Shown: piece after piece, positions 44,231-55,640 of the stretch
Layout of the letters: the number at the start of each line of letters is the position of its first letter
Position numbering within the stretch: position 1 is the stretch's first letter
Source of the DNA: Sternotherus odoratus
Lineage: Eukaryota; Chordata; Testudines; Kinosternidae
Assembly: GCA_032164245.1 (NCBI GenBank)
Contig: JAVMKO010000001.1
Location: 249,683,644-249,747,643, forward strand
DNA: 64,000 nt
Direction: 5' to 3'
Translations under genes and position numbers: made by a program
Notes under the pieces: model-generated
Seen by the model: only the letters and a program-made list of their open reading frames with translations
What the model was told of the DNA's origin: nothing
Databases searched by the model: none

Positions 44231-46297
44231 TAATCTAGCAAAGTACAGGCTTTGTTCAAGCCGATTTCTATCCCAAACTTTGAAGGGCAGTGTGCTCTAG
44301 CTGTCACAGATCTTTTTTGCCCCCATCTCTGCTTAAATCTGATCCCTTCTGCCACATCTCCTCCAACCTGATCCTGTCCCAGTTCTGCCTCTTCCTCTTC
44401 TCCAGATCCTAATCCTAGTCTAACCCTCAGACTCCTTATCGCAGTCCGAGTACTCACCCCTAGGGCTCCTCATCCTAGTTCCGTTCTCCTTGCCTAGCTT
44501 GTCCCAGTGTCTTTCCCACGCCTTGCTCCTTATCTGACCTCGGTTTTTCCCTCACCCACTGACTTTCAGTCCCCATCCGCATCCTTGTCCCTATCCCCTG
44601 TGTTGCCAGTCTCCATACCCAGCCAGTCCTAGTTTCTTTCCCTTCTGGCTTGCCAGCTCCCAGACTCCTCCCCTCCATTCCCCGGGTTCCCTCTCCCAGT
44701 GTATTTCCTCAGCCCCTCCCGCCATGTCGGATTCTTGTCTCCTCTGCATTTAAGCCAGGCGGTGTCATTCTCCATATTGTCTGGACACCCGCAGTGGGAG
44801 CGCTGAGAGCACAAGAGCAGAAAAAACAGTTAAAGAACAGGAATTTCACACTTTTAACATTTATTTACCAGTGATAGTGTGGCCAATTGCCCACCTGTAC
44901 ATCTGGATATTTATATTGTGCTCATCATCATGACTTTTGAGCATTTACTAAGATCATACCTCAGAGATGAGTCCTGCTGCTATCATACATTAGATCAAAT
45001 AAAAATACTTCCTTATATTACAGGGCTGTTTTCAGGCTAATTTACTAATTGCTATAAGGTGCTTTGATCCCAGAACTTAAGATGTACTATGCTTTTAGAT
45101 CAAACAAAAATGGGAAAGAGTTATCAACTTGGAGAGTTATAATCCTTTTGTAAAACTCCCCAAGAGGCTTAAGTTTTATCTGGTAAATGATGTGCAACAA
45201 ACAAGAGAAAACGGCATGTGGAAATTGCTCAAACCCAGTTTTCTGTTTTTACTTATGCTTCAGATCTCTGAAAGTCATCGCATATTGGAAAAATGTCTTA
45301 GAAGATTTCTGTGGCCACTTCAACACCATTCTAAATTGTCTGACATGTTTCCAAGTTACTTTTACATGCATGCAATGGTTGGTCAGAACTGAGCAAAAAA
45401 CAAAACAAGATAAGACACTGGTCATTTGTACAAGCAGCTGAAACACTGGAACTAATTAGCATAGTTACTGCATTGCTTCCTGCAAAACATTGTTCATATT
45501 TTACTATATTTAGCGGATTGTTCTAGCAGTAATGTCGTCTTCATGGCTCTGCTGTATTTCCAGTTCTCAGGGACATGAATCCATTGGTTATAGCACTATG
45601 GTTTTCCACGCAAAACTTGGATGGGGCTGATATCAAATGGGAGTGACTATTATTTATTTATTATATAGCACCAGTGACGTGCATGAGACTTTGCAGAATG
45701 AGTCAAAAAATGGATTCCCTGAGCAGAAACGCTTCCAATCTAAAGTTATTCATGAGTGTTTGCAAGATCGGATCTTTTGTTAAGACAAGAACAACAGGTG
45801 ACGACAACACAGGCAGGAGAGTGGTAGACAAGGACACTACCATTACATGGTCACGGCAGAGGGTAGTGCTTGTGTACTGTAAGTGATAATCAATATATAG
45901 TGACGTCAATGAAAGCAGTAGGTGCTCTGCCCTCTGAAAGTCAGTTCAGTTATTTAAGCGTCTAAATATGAATTGAGCAGCTTAGCTTTAGGCACCCAAG
46001 TTTGAAAATAGTGGCCTTGCCAATTTCAGGTCTCATTAATTTCAATGAGAGTTGTGAGAAAAATCCGTAGTTGGCTTTGAAAATCTAAACAATAGTTTTC
46101 ATCTGATGGATTTCTCTGCAGTAATATGTTCAAAGGCTACTGTTTATTCAACTGAATCAATTTTATACACACAGCATGGAAGAATGAGCTGGATTCTATT
46201 TTGGCTCACACATTATCAACAGGACTGTAAATAGAGTTTATAGGGAGGCACTGGGTCAAGATTACTGGAATCTATTCCCAGATCTGCTCATGAATTA
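44231..46297. other. Non-genic stretch with a pyrimidine-rich tract
   Basis: 44300-44760 is strongly C/T-rich with repeated TCCTAATCCTAG-like and CTTGTCCC-like motifs, possibly a dispersed repeat. The rest is AT-rich. No gene is recognised. Confidence 0.4.
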
Positions 46298-46445
46298 CTG
46301 TGTGACTTTGAACTAGTTATTAAAACCTTTCCATATCTCAGGCTAACCATTAGTAAAGTGGGTAAAACAAAGACTAACTCAAAGGGATGGAGTGAGGCTT
46401 TATGAACTGGTATTTGTAAAGATTTCTGAGCTCTTTGGAAGACAT
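46298..46445 (+). repeat. MIR-like SINE relic
   Basis: GTGTGACTTTGAACTAG, CCATATCTCAGGCTAACC, GTAAAGTGGG and TTTGTAAAGATTTCTGAGCT follow MIR order. Degraded. Confidence 0.6.
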
Positions 46446-46524
46446 ACTCTATAACTTCAAGCTATCATTTGTGTAGGGTGAATTGTGGTGACCACTCTGG
46501 GGCCTGTTTTTTTGGGGGAGAGGG

Positions 46525-46715
46525 GCCCTGTGGGCCAGTGCAATTATCCGGCATGGTTGATCCTGGAAGAAGTGAATCCATCCCTCGCACCTCAGCCCTC
46601 CCTGCTCCAGATCCTGCACTTTGGGGGGCCCCGCGGGCCGGTGCAATTGGCTGGTGTGGTTGCTCCTAGAAGAGACGAATCCGTCACTTCCAACCTGGGC
46701 CCCGCACCTCTCTAG
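46525..46715 (+). repeat. Two-copy tandem duplication
   Basis: GGGCCAGTGCAATTATCC (near 46532) recurs as GGGCCGGTGCAATTGGCT (near 46636), each followed by GTGGTTG- or ATGGTTGATCCT-like sequence. Period about 104 bp; several differences are CpG decay. Confidence 0.55.
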
Positions 46716-49599
46716 GGATGACTCTGACTGCAAGGTATTACTATTATGCTATGATGAGGTGGGTTCTCTCTCCTATATAAAACTAAAATGATGCTTCCTG
46801 GTGTTTTGCAATTGATTGACAACTGCTATCAGAATCCTAACTCACATCCATTTCCTCATAAGTGTTTTGAACTGTATGCAAGTGTGCTGTAAAGAGCAAT
46901 GGTTTTTAAACTGTCTAGTTAATAGTTAAACTGGCTATTTAAAGAGTGGGAAGTATGAGATAGTATTTCCAGCTTTAAATAAAGCTCCATCAAAAACCTT
47001 TTGTTTTGTTTTTCAAGAATATGTTAGAAATTTTCCAGACTGTTAGAAATATATATTTATTTCATATGTAACTTTGTTATTTCCTGGTTTTCTTCCAAGA
47101 CATCTTGCCCTTTATCTTGCCAGGACAGAGTGTGTTGTCTGACCACTTCCCCATCGCAATTAAGGATTTAAACCACTTGCTTACGCACAACCGAGACCAT
47201 CATACCTAACCCCAGAGGAGGCCAGAAACTCCCAGCACACTGCTTTTCCCAGGCCAGGCAAGGGGCCCAGAGCACAGAAGGATAACGTGCTGTATGTTAG
47301 AGGGTTGTCAGATGGTGACAATCCAAATGATGGAAACCTTTACAAGAGTGATGGGTAAGATTTGAAGTGACTCTCTCTCAAATATATTGCAAAAACTTTC
47401 ATCATAAGAGGGAGGTATAGTATTTCAAAAATTGGCTTTACAAAGTCAGTAAGTAGGAGTCTCTCCCAATTAAGTGAGGTTTAGTTGGAAGCTTTGCTAT
47501 AACCCTGTCGCGTATGTTCAGCAATGAGTGACATAAAACCAAAGGCTTGCAATGAGCTAATTTAAAAACAAAGTATATATTAAAAGGGCACAGACTCCTT
47601 CATGAATCTCACTCCAAGCATTCGGTCTTCTCTTACCCCATTCTCCAGCCTCAGTGCCTTAAGAGGAGAGTCTAACCCAGGTCTCTGGAAGGGAGGCAGG
47701 GTATAAAAGATAACAGGTGGGCAGCATTTCATATCTCCCTGGTTTTGGCATGGGAACCTTTCCATTGATTTCAGTGGGCTTTGAATCAGGCCCCTAATAC
47801 TTGACTAATTTTTTAAACAACCAGCATAATATGAAATAATATTCAGAATCATCCTATCTTGAAGATGCAAGGAGCTGTGCATTCTGGATTATGATTTTGA
47901 TGTGAATGGGGATTATAAATCATGAATATCAAACCAGTATGAATCACTGTTAGTTTTCCATGATAGAAGTCCTGCACCATTATTTCCATACTGTTGTCTT
48001 GTGGGTGACTTTGGTAATCTGGCTACCTTAGTAGCTATTGTTCTATCCTCTTTTTAAGGCCAGCGTTGAAAGACTTTACAATAACAATTCATCTGGTATT
48101 CCACACCACCAAACAGTACATGAGGACTAAGCAGGATGGAGTTGTATTGGATATAAGTCCACGTGGCAACATTTTTGAAATACTGTGACTGTCATAATTG
48201 GAGGACAGGGTGTTTTCTTAGAATAAGTCAACAATGGGAGGGAAAGACAACTGTCAAATGACACACTCGCGCGCACACAGCTTTTAGGTGTGGGGACTGC
48301 TCTGTCTACAGGCTTATTTAGTTTGAAAGAGCCTCTGTCCAAAAGATCCAGTTCAGAGTAGTTAAGAGGGAAGAAATGACCGCAGAGGGTTTTTAGCTTT
48401 TACTTTTAAGTTAGTCTGAAATGACCCACAGTTTGAAACTATGAAGCTGTCCAGATTTATTGTGTTCTGGAGCCATTAATTATAGTGTGTCCCATTTCTG
48501 TTTATTTGTTTTAGTTCTTCTCGGTGTTGAAAGACTGACCCTCATGGACAGAAAAAAGACTACCAAGCTCCATCTGTCTCACCATCTTCTGTGGCTCAAG
48601 CCCTTGTGGTAGGGCACTTCCCCAGACTACTGGAAAAAGTCAGATGCAGTGGTGGTATATTGAGTTAAGAAACAGTAGTCGTTTAAGATGTCAATATGAA
48701 TATATACATATAAAAAGAGTATATTAGTATATTACAATGTATGTCAGATTCCAGAGCAAATAAAACCAAGCGTCTATGGGGTATGCTGGAGATCTGCATA
48801 ATTTGGCAGTTTGTATTTGGAAAAAACTCCCTTAGTTTCCTTTGTCCCTGCCCTGAGACTGTGGTAAGTAGCACAGAGACCAGATGGCCAAGCTTATTTT
48901 CCTAAACTATTGACTAATCACTGAGTTCATGTTCAAGATAACTGTGGTGAACCAGTTCATGAACTTCTTGAACGTTTACTATCCCATCACGGCTTATAGG
49001 GACAGTAAACTGCCATTTAATAAATTATGAGTCTTGTAGCTATAAATTAACCTTGGGCCAAATTATCCCTTCCACACAGATGTCTGGAAGGGGAAAAATA
49101 AGTAGAAAACGAAGCTCTCTGACTTTTTGACTCATTCATTCCTCCAGGGAATGACTTACGTTCTGGCACAGAAGGGAAAAGGGCATAGCCTCCCACTTGC
49201 ACACAATTAATAAGTGGTGCATTCTGGCCCTGACCAAGAATTTCAGACTGTGTGTGTGGAGCAGAAGTCTGTGTTCCTCTCTACACTCACTTCCCAAGTG
49301 GCAACATGGTCAGCTGAGTGGTCTTGCTTCCAATGGTCCCTGTGCCGTGCTTGTACTCAATGACCTCCCCTTCTCTTAGCAGTATTCAACTCTGGGACAT
49401 TTACTGGAAGCAAAAGAGTTGGGTTTGGAGGGAAGCAAATTATGTACAATGATTGCTGCCAGCCCTGTCCTCTCTGTCCCAACACAATGCTCATCAGAAC
49501 TCACCCAGACAGTGTTCACACACACAGAGCTTACTGCAGGCTCAGGGAAAGGGTAGAACATGCCTCAGTCAGTGACTCGACTCTCCCTTTCACCTGCAT
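46716..49599. other. Non-genic stretch
   Basis: No gene is recognisable in about 2.9 kb. Apart from the MITE half at 47760-47795 I see only AT-rich single-copy-looking sequence. Confidence 0.35.
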
Positions 49600-50490
49600 C
49601 AGGCAGACAGGGTCAATATTCAATACTCACCTTTACTCCAGGTAGTGATCGCATTTGGGCCCAGGCACTGATACCATTATTAGTATATCCAGCTACCAGG
49701 TGTGTTCTAATCACTGCTATGGCACCTCTTTGTTAGCTCATGACCAGTCTGATGCCTTGGTTTCTCACCCTGTGCTTCCACTTGCTCTCTTTGGAGTCAG
49801 CTTACTCCCCTGTCATCTATCAGGGTGCTCCCTCTTTGTGGCTTGGTCCTCCAGCCAGGTCACCATTGTTTTCCCTTTCCGGGGTGTCTAAGTCCCATTG
49901 GACAACTGTCATAGGGAAGAATCAGAGAGGTAGCCATGTTAATCTGGATCATAAGCTTTCGTGGGCTAGTACCCACTTCGTCAGATGCATGCAGTTGGGC
50001 GCTTCTCCAGTGGCTGGTATGGAAGTCTAGGCATGCCCACTACTCTGGGTTCCATCCCAGGGCCTTTCAATCAGTAGCCAGAGTCTACACTGTCCCAAAC
50101 ATTGCTGCTTTTCCCCTGGGCTGCTGCCTACTTGGCCTCTATCAGGCTACTTCTTCCCACTTTTTCTCTGGATATGACCTTCCCTTAGGGCCAGGATCCC
50201 TTCTGTTCTCCCTCTGGTTTTCAATTTTCCCTTGATAAGCCCAGCAAGTGACAACAGACCTTCCGTACTACATCTACCTTCTTACACTTGACTTTCTTGG
50301 TTTTAAAGCAGCTTAGCCTGCCCTTTGCCTAGCTGGGCTTCATCATCAATTAAAAGCCTGTCAGCCCTGACTGTTTCACAGGTGCAGCCTGTCACAGGGT
50401 TAATTGGCCCTTTCTCTTTGCTCAGGCCTTGTGTGGGATTGCCACCCCATCACACTGGTTTTTACCCAAAGCAGGTTTTTCTTCTTTCCA
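49600..50490. repeat. Unclassified repeat-like tract with Penelope tail
   Basis: A C/T-rich tract that may be an antisense LTR (its right edge reads CACCCCATCACAC), but no ends are proven. At 49918-49990 it contains a short Penelope-like terminal unit (GAGGTAGCCATGTTAATCTG to CTTCGTCAGATGCATG). Confidence 0.35.
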
Positions 50491-50494
50491 GCTA

Positions 50495-50801
50495 CAGTAG
50501 ACTCCCAATTATCCAGCATTGGATTAACCAGGATGTGGATTAACCAGGATGTCAAAAAAAAAACCCCCCAAAAATGCGCAACTCGTACGGTCGGCTCTGA
50601 CTTTGCTGCCACCCCAAGCACACACAAAAAACCCCCCACCAGGGCGCAGGGCAGCCAGTGAACCAACCCCTCCCCCCCCCGACACAGGGTGGCTGGTGAA
50701 CCAACCCCCTCGTCCCATATTTCCTATGGATGGTGATTATCCAGGATTTTATTAACCAGAAATAATTTTTTCCCTATCATTCTGGATAATCGAGTCTACT
50801 G
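50495..50801. mobile_element. Tigger/pogo-type MITE
   Basis: Inverted ends CAGTAGACTCCCAATTATCC and GGATAATCGAGTCTACTG with TA duplications at 50493-50494 and 50802-50803, typical of pogo/Tigger non-autonomous elements. The interior holds A and C homopolymer runs. No coding capacity. Confidence 0.85.
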
Positions 50802-50803
50802 TA

Positions 50804-51344
50804 TTATATTTTTTCACTATTTTACTAACACAAATAGAATTCTTCTTTAAAATAACCCTGCTTGGCGTTTTCCCCAGCATTCATCCCTCTCTGGGGGATG
50901 TTGTGCGATTTGATCAGGGCAAAGTCCTCTCCCCGGTGCAAAAGAAAGCAGCTGGATCAGGCTCAGCTGGCGAATGAGGACAGACAAAGGGAAAGATTTA
51001 AGTGGCAGATGACAACTTTACACAGGGGAAGGGTATTATATGCCCTGCCTCCCCTGACTCTCACGTACCAGGCATCTAAGTGAACCTAGTTACCGGGCTC
51101 CCACAATACGCCCCCTAATTTTGAGTAGACCTCTCCTCAGCTTACCCTTCACTCTTATGAATCCTGTCACCCAAACCTCCATGAGAGGGAGAGAGGGTTC
51201 CACAAAGTGATCTTGGTCTGTGAAGACTTCAAGCCTCCCCTTTTCCCTCAGGCCGAAGGTCCACCAGAGATCTTTCATCTCTGGGAGCTGGCTCTTTTGG
51301 CCTTTATTTGCCCTAGACAGCAGGGTCACAGGCAATTAGCTTGG
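50804..51344. other. Non-genic stretch
   Basis: No gene is recognised. It borders the decayed LINE on its left and may include more of that element or an unrelated repeat. Confidence 0.35.
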
Positions 51345-52940
51345 TTGGTCATACTTCCCACCCCTACTACCTATTTCCTACCTGATCCAATTCCTAATGT
51401 CCCAAAGCTAAATGTGGTCCCTGTGTTAGACAAGTACACTTCATTGTCCCCCAAAATTCAAGTCAATCTACTGGATGCCTCTATGTGTGATTATGGGACC
51501 ATCAGTATCCATAATGATTCTGGTAACCTTATGGTTCATATTCTTTTATTCCACCCTCTTGCCAAAACCATCCTTCCAAAATCCCAGTGTGGTTTCAGAC
51601 CATTTGGGGCACCACTAGCATAAATTTTGTTGCACGACACATCCAGCTTTATTGACCTAACTAAGGTCTTTGATTCCATCAATTGTGAAGCATTATAGAA
51701 GGTGCTGTCTAGGATCGATTGTGCATTTAAGTTCATTCATGTTCTCAGGCTACTTCATGATGGGATGACCACCACTGTCCTCTGCAAGCGGTTGGAGACG
51801 GACCTTTTCACCATCCATACTGTGTTAAGCAGGGCTGTGTTATTGCCCCTATCCTTTTTCCCTTCTATCTTTTCGGAATCTTGATTCTTATTCATGACCG
51901 CCTTTCTTCTGGAATTGGGATTCAGTATTGCATGGGTGGCCAACTCTTCAATCTGCAACATCTTCATTATAAAATTAAAGTCATCAGGACTGTTACTACC
52001 GACCTTCAATATTCTGACAACTGTGCTATCCCCGCTCACACTGAGGCTGACTTGAAATCCATCCTAGATCTCTTCTCAGGTTCCTGTTATAGCCTGGAAC
52101 TTTCCCTCAACATTGGGAAGACTAAGGTGCTCCACCATCCTGTCCCAGCACAAGTCGCCCCTGTTCTCCCACAAAGTGTCATTGGTGGTGGAAATATCTG
52201 AGCATTTCCCTTACCTTGGTAGCCTCCTCCCCCAGACAACCATTCTTGACGTGGAGGTTGAATATAGGATCCATTGTGCCCATGTATCCTTCAAAAAGTT
52301 GCTTCATTGTGATTTTTTTGATAGAGATCTGTGGATAGAAACTAAGACCCTGGTCTACTATTCAGTAGTCATCCTCACCCTTCTTTGTGGGGGTGAGACA
52401 TGGGTGACATACTGAAACCCTCTTAAGTGTCTAGAGCGGTACTAACAGTGCTGCTCTAGGAAGATTTTCTGTATCAGCTGGGAAGATCATTGCACCAATG
52501 CCAGCGTTCTCTCTACAGCTAACACCACCAGTGTTGAGGCGGAGATTATGAAACATCAACTTCACTGTGCTGGTCATTGTGTACAGATGGCTGCTACTTG
52601 TCTTCTGAAGCAAGTTCTCCTTTCTCACCTTAGTCATGGTAAGAGGAGCTGTGGAACACAGAAAATTCCTGAAAGTAAAATGTAAGACGGAAGACATTGA
52701 CCCCACAGATTGGGAAGAGCTGGCTGGCGATAGACTTCAATGATGTTGCATGACATATCAAGCCTCAGCCCATTTTGAAGACATTGCCTTGCTCAAGAGG
52801 CTGAGAAATGGCAGAAAAGGAAGGAAAGGGTATAGCATCCCGGCCAGCAGTTGTGCTTTTTCCAAGCAACCACTTGTCAAATATGTGGAAAAACCTCTAA
52901 AGCACAAATTGGCCTCCTTAGCCACCTTAAGTCTCATCAA
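51345..52940 (+). pseudogene. Decayed non-CR1 LINE reverse transcriptase
   Basis: Several short plus-strand frames together trace a non-LTR reverse transcriptase: SQCGFRPFGA near 51590, LTKVFDSIN near 51655, SRIDCAFKF and LLHDGM near 51715, a broken SDNCAIPAH at the position of the catalytic YADD/FADD, NIGKTKVLHHP near 52110, YLGSLLPQTT near 52215, and CGGETW near 52390. The C-terminal motifs SWED and AGHCVQMA follow. Numerous stops and shifts make it inactive. The motifs differ from the CR1 copy at 55641-57720; the clade is uncertain. Confidence 0.7.
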
Positions 52941-53439
52941 TGACTTTTCCCCAGGCAGACATCATCCTCATATCAAGGACCAAAAGATAGCTGCCTCTGC
53001 TGATTCTTTCATGCTCAATCTATGTGGGATGGTTCAATGGCTCCCCACCAGCCTCCAGTCATTTCATTTGGTCATTTCTGACCAAATCAACATTGAACCA
53101 TGTATCTGAAATCAATCCCACATCCCTCCAAACCCTATCTCTCAAGCTGCCTCCAATGCAGGCCCCAAGATCATTTTCATCAAGGTGAGTAACTGATATT
53201 AGATCAGTGGAGCCCAACCTTATAACACAGGAGGCTGCATAAAATCTAAGGCTCCGCTCACAGAATTTGGCAAGTATAGGATTGATATTGCAAAAACATA
53301 TATTCCTAAGAGTTGGTAGGCACAAACCTCTCACGCATGCATAGTCCAAAAGGGTGGTACCAGAACACCTTGATACCAAACACATTCCCCAAAGATGACA
53401 GGAACACACTGACCCATCTTAAGGATAAGGTCGGGATGA
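52941..53439. other. Non-genic stretch
   Basis: No gene recognised; it may include the LINE 3' end. Confidence 0.35.
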
Positions 53440-53800
53440 CTGCATGATGAATAGAGATGTTTTGGTCGAACCTACATGTACAAGGCAATGGGTAGTGCCC
53501 AAATACTTCAGAGGGTGGCACCCTGATATATCAAGGGTGACACGTAACTTGTTTGTATTGGTGTATAAAGATGTATCTCAGAGGGAGTGTCTTTGTTCAG
53601 CCCAGGGGGGCATGGAAAGTCCCGCCACTGACTGAGCTGTGTCCATTGTCTCGGGCATACCTGTGTAGTGTACATGTAGATGTTGATCCAGGGAGCTTGG
53701 ACTGTGCTTTGCTGACAATAAACCTGACCAAGCACCTTTGCCCTTAATGGATTTTGTGGTCATTGGGCGGTTTGCTCGAGATCTTCTGTGCCAGCTATTT
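53440..53800 (+). repeat. Candidate LTR
   Basis: A TATA-like GTGTATAAAGATG near 53561 and an AATAAA in GACAATAAACCTGACC near 53719 are spaced as in an LTR with R and U5. Boundaries and target duplication were not found. Confidence 0.35.
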
Positions 53801-55383
53801 GCTCAGAGCGGAAACAGAACACACACATGGCTTAACATCTGATGACCTCATCCTCTTAGCATCACCAAGGACCCTGGTTTGATCTGTTTTTGAATGCACA
53901 CTGCTCCTATGTAGACCATATGTCCATTCATTCTGTTCCTTACCTTTGTTCCATTTTTTAATTATATTTTTATATTCTGATGCACCCTGTGGTCTGTTAC
54001 TAAGCAGGTGTTTGTTTATGAATATCCCATCATATTTCTGTATTTTGTTTTTGCTGAAAGTCACTTAAATAACTAAGCCTATAGTTTCATTACAACTGGA
54101 AGTATTGCTGCCTACCTGTGTACTTACACGTTATTAGTAATAAAAGATTATATTACTATTGTTGTAACCCCATGTTCCTGCCTGTGCTCCTTGCTCCTGC
54201 CTGTACCACACAACATGACACAGTTTTGGGGCCTTTTCCTGAAGATCTGAACTGGCATGTGTTGCTCAGTGGGTTTCCTTTGGGCAGTTGCATGGAAGAT
54301 TTCATGATGGTTTCAAGATTCATATTTTAACTGTATGTTAGCTTCTGGGGAAGGACAGAACTTGGGCAGAGGACATTGGAGGCCCTTTGAAGTAGGCTAC
54401 TCTGACTCTACAAGATTAGTGTTCAAGCCACTGTGGAGGGGAGTGAACTTACACTGAAGTTGGGATTAGATCAACAAAGAGCTGTCTTAGGGTCGTCCAC
54501 ACTTTGAACTGGAGGTGACAATTCTATTTTGAGGGGACAACAAACCCATGTTATTGCTGATCAAACTATGGGCTAAAACCAGAATGTAGCTAGAGCAGTG
54601 GGAAGGACTAGCTGCCCCAAGTACAATCCTGTCCAAGACCCTAGATATACACTCAAAAAGGCCTAGTGCCCTCCGATCCCTAATTGTGCCGCCATGGCTA
54701 CACTCTGTTTTCAGCATGCTAGTTCGCAGGTCTCCTGGAGCTGGAATTTACACTCCAGCCTTAAGGTTTAGACGTACCCCAGGAGACCTCAGCATTTGGG
54801 CTCAGTATTCTCAGGGTACCCGGTAAGAGTACTGAAGGGGGAAAATAGCAACAGCTGCAGCTGGCATTAGGCCGATGGCCTGCTACTCAGTGCTCACTGT
54901 TGCTGGACTTAGGTAAAGCTGCCTAGGAAAGGGAACGAACATAAGGCCATATTAACTACCATGCCTAAGGAGGCCCAGGTCTATGACACAACAATTCTGG
55001 GAGAGCTGATTTGTTTGTTTTTAGGCCAAGAGAGAAAGAAAGAAAAGGAAAGTTTAAGCATCCTGTATGTGGGTGGGATTTTTTGTTTCTGTATCATGAA
55101 ACTTCTTTGTTATGTCTTGCATAACCATGCACTTCAAAAGGCCTCCTCCTGTGCCCACCTACCTTCATTGTTTTATATATGTTTTGGTATTTTTTAGTTT
55201 TACGTTTTCCTGCGCTTTTATCTGTGCATTTAGCTAGTACTATCCCGTGATATGGGTAGCCTGGGGTCTGGGTGGGGTGATGATAACACCAAATACATTT
55301 TCCTGTTCAGTTTGGTGAAAAAATTCTACTCAGGACAGACAATGTTCTGACCGTTTAAATATATCAGCTCTGCAAAGTTACAA
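53801..55383. other. Non-genic stretch
   Basis: No gene or clear repeat is recognisable. Confidence 0.35.
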
Positions 55384-55448
55384 TAGGGTGACCAGCTGAC
55401 CTGATTTTATAGGGACAGTCCCGATTTTTGGGTCTTTTTCTTATATGG
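55384..55448 (+). mobile_element. Truncated MITE (GTGACCAG family)
   Basis: TAGGGTGACCAGCTGACC and TTATAGGGACAGTCCCG match the element at 22284-22405. The copy is cut at TTATATG where an LTR-like sequence begins; the missing half does not follow downstream. Confidence 0.65.
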
Positions 55449-55640
55449 TGTAGCAGGGTGGTTACCCGCTCCAAAGCTGGAAGGGTTAAAAGGCAGCTCT
55501 GTAGAGGACTGTGACTGGGGAAATCAGCAGAAAGGCTGATTGAAATAGCAGCCACAGCTGTGGCTGGGTCAATTAGGCCCAGCTGGTCCTTATAAGAGGA
55601 TTGTGGCCAGACACTAGGAACAGTCTCCCTCCAGCCTAAG
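55449..55640 (+). mobile_element. LTR fragment related to 20112-20804
   Basis: Starts TGTAGCAGGGTGG and contains CAGCCACAGCTGTGGCTGGG and a CTTATAAGAGG promoter-like box, as in the LTR at 57721. It breaks off where CR1 coding sequence begins. Confidence 0.55.
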
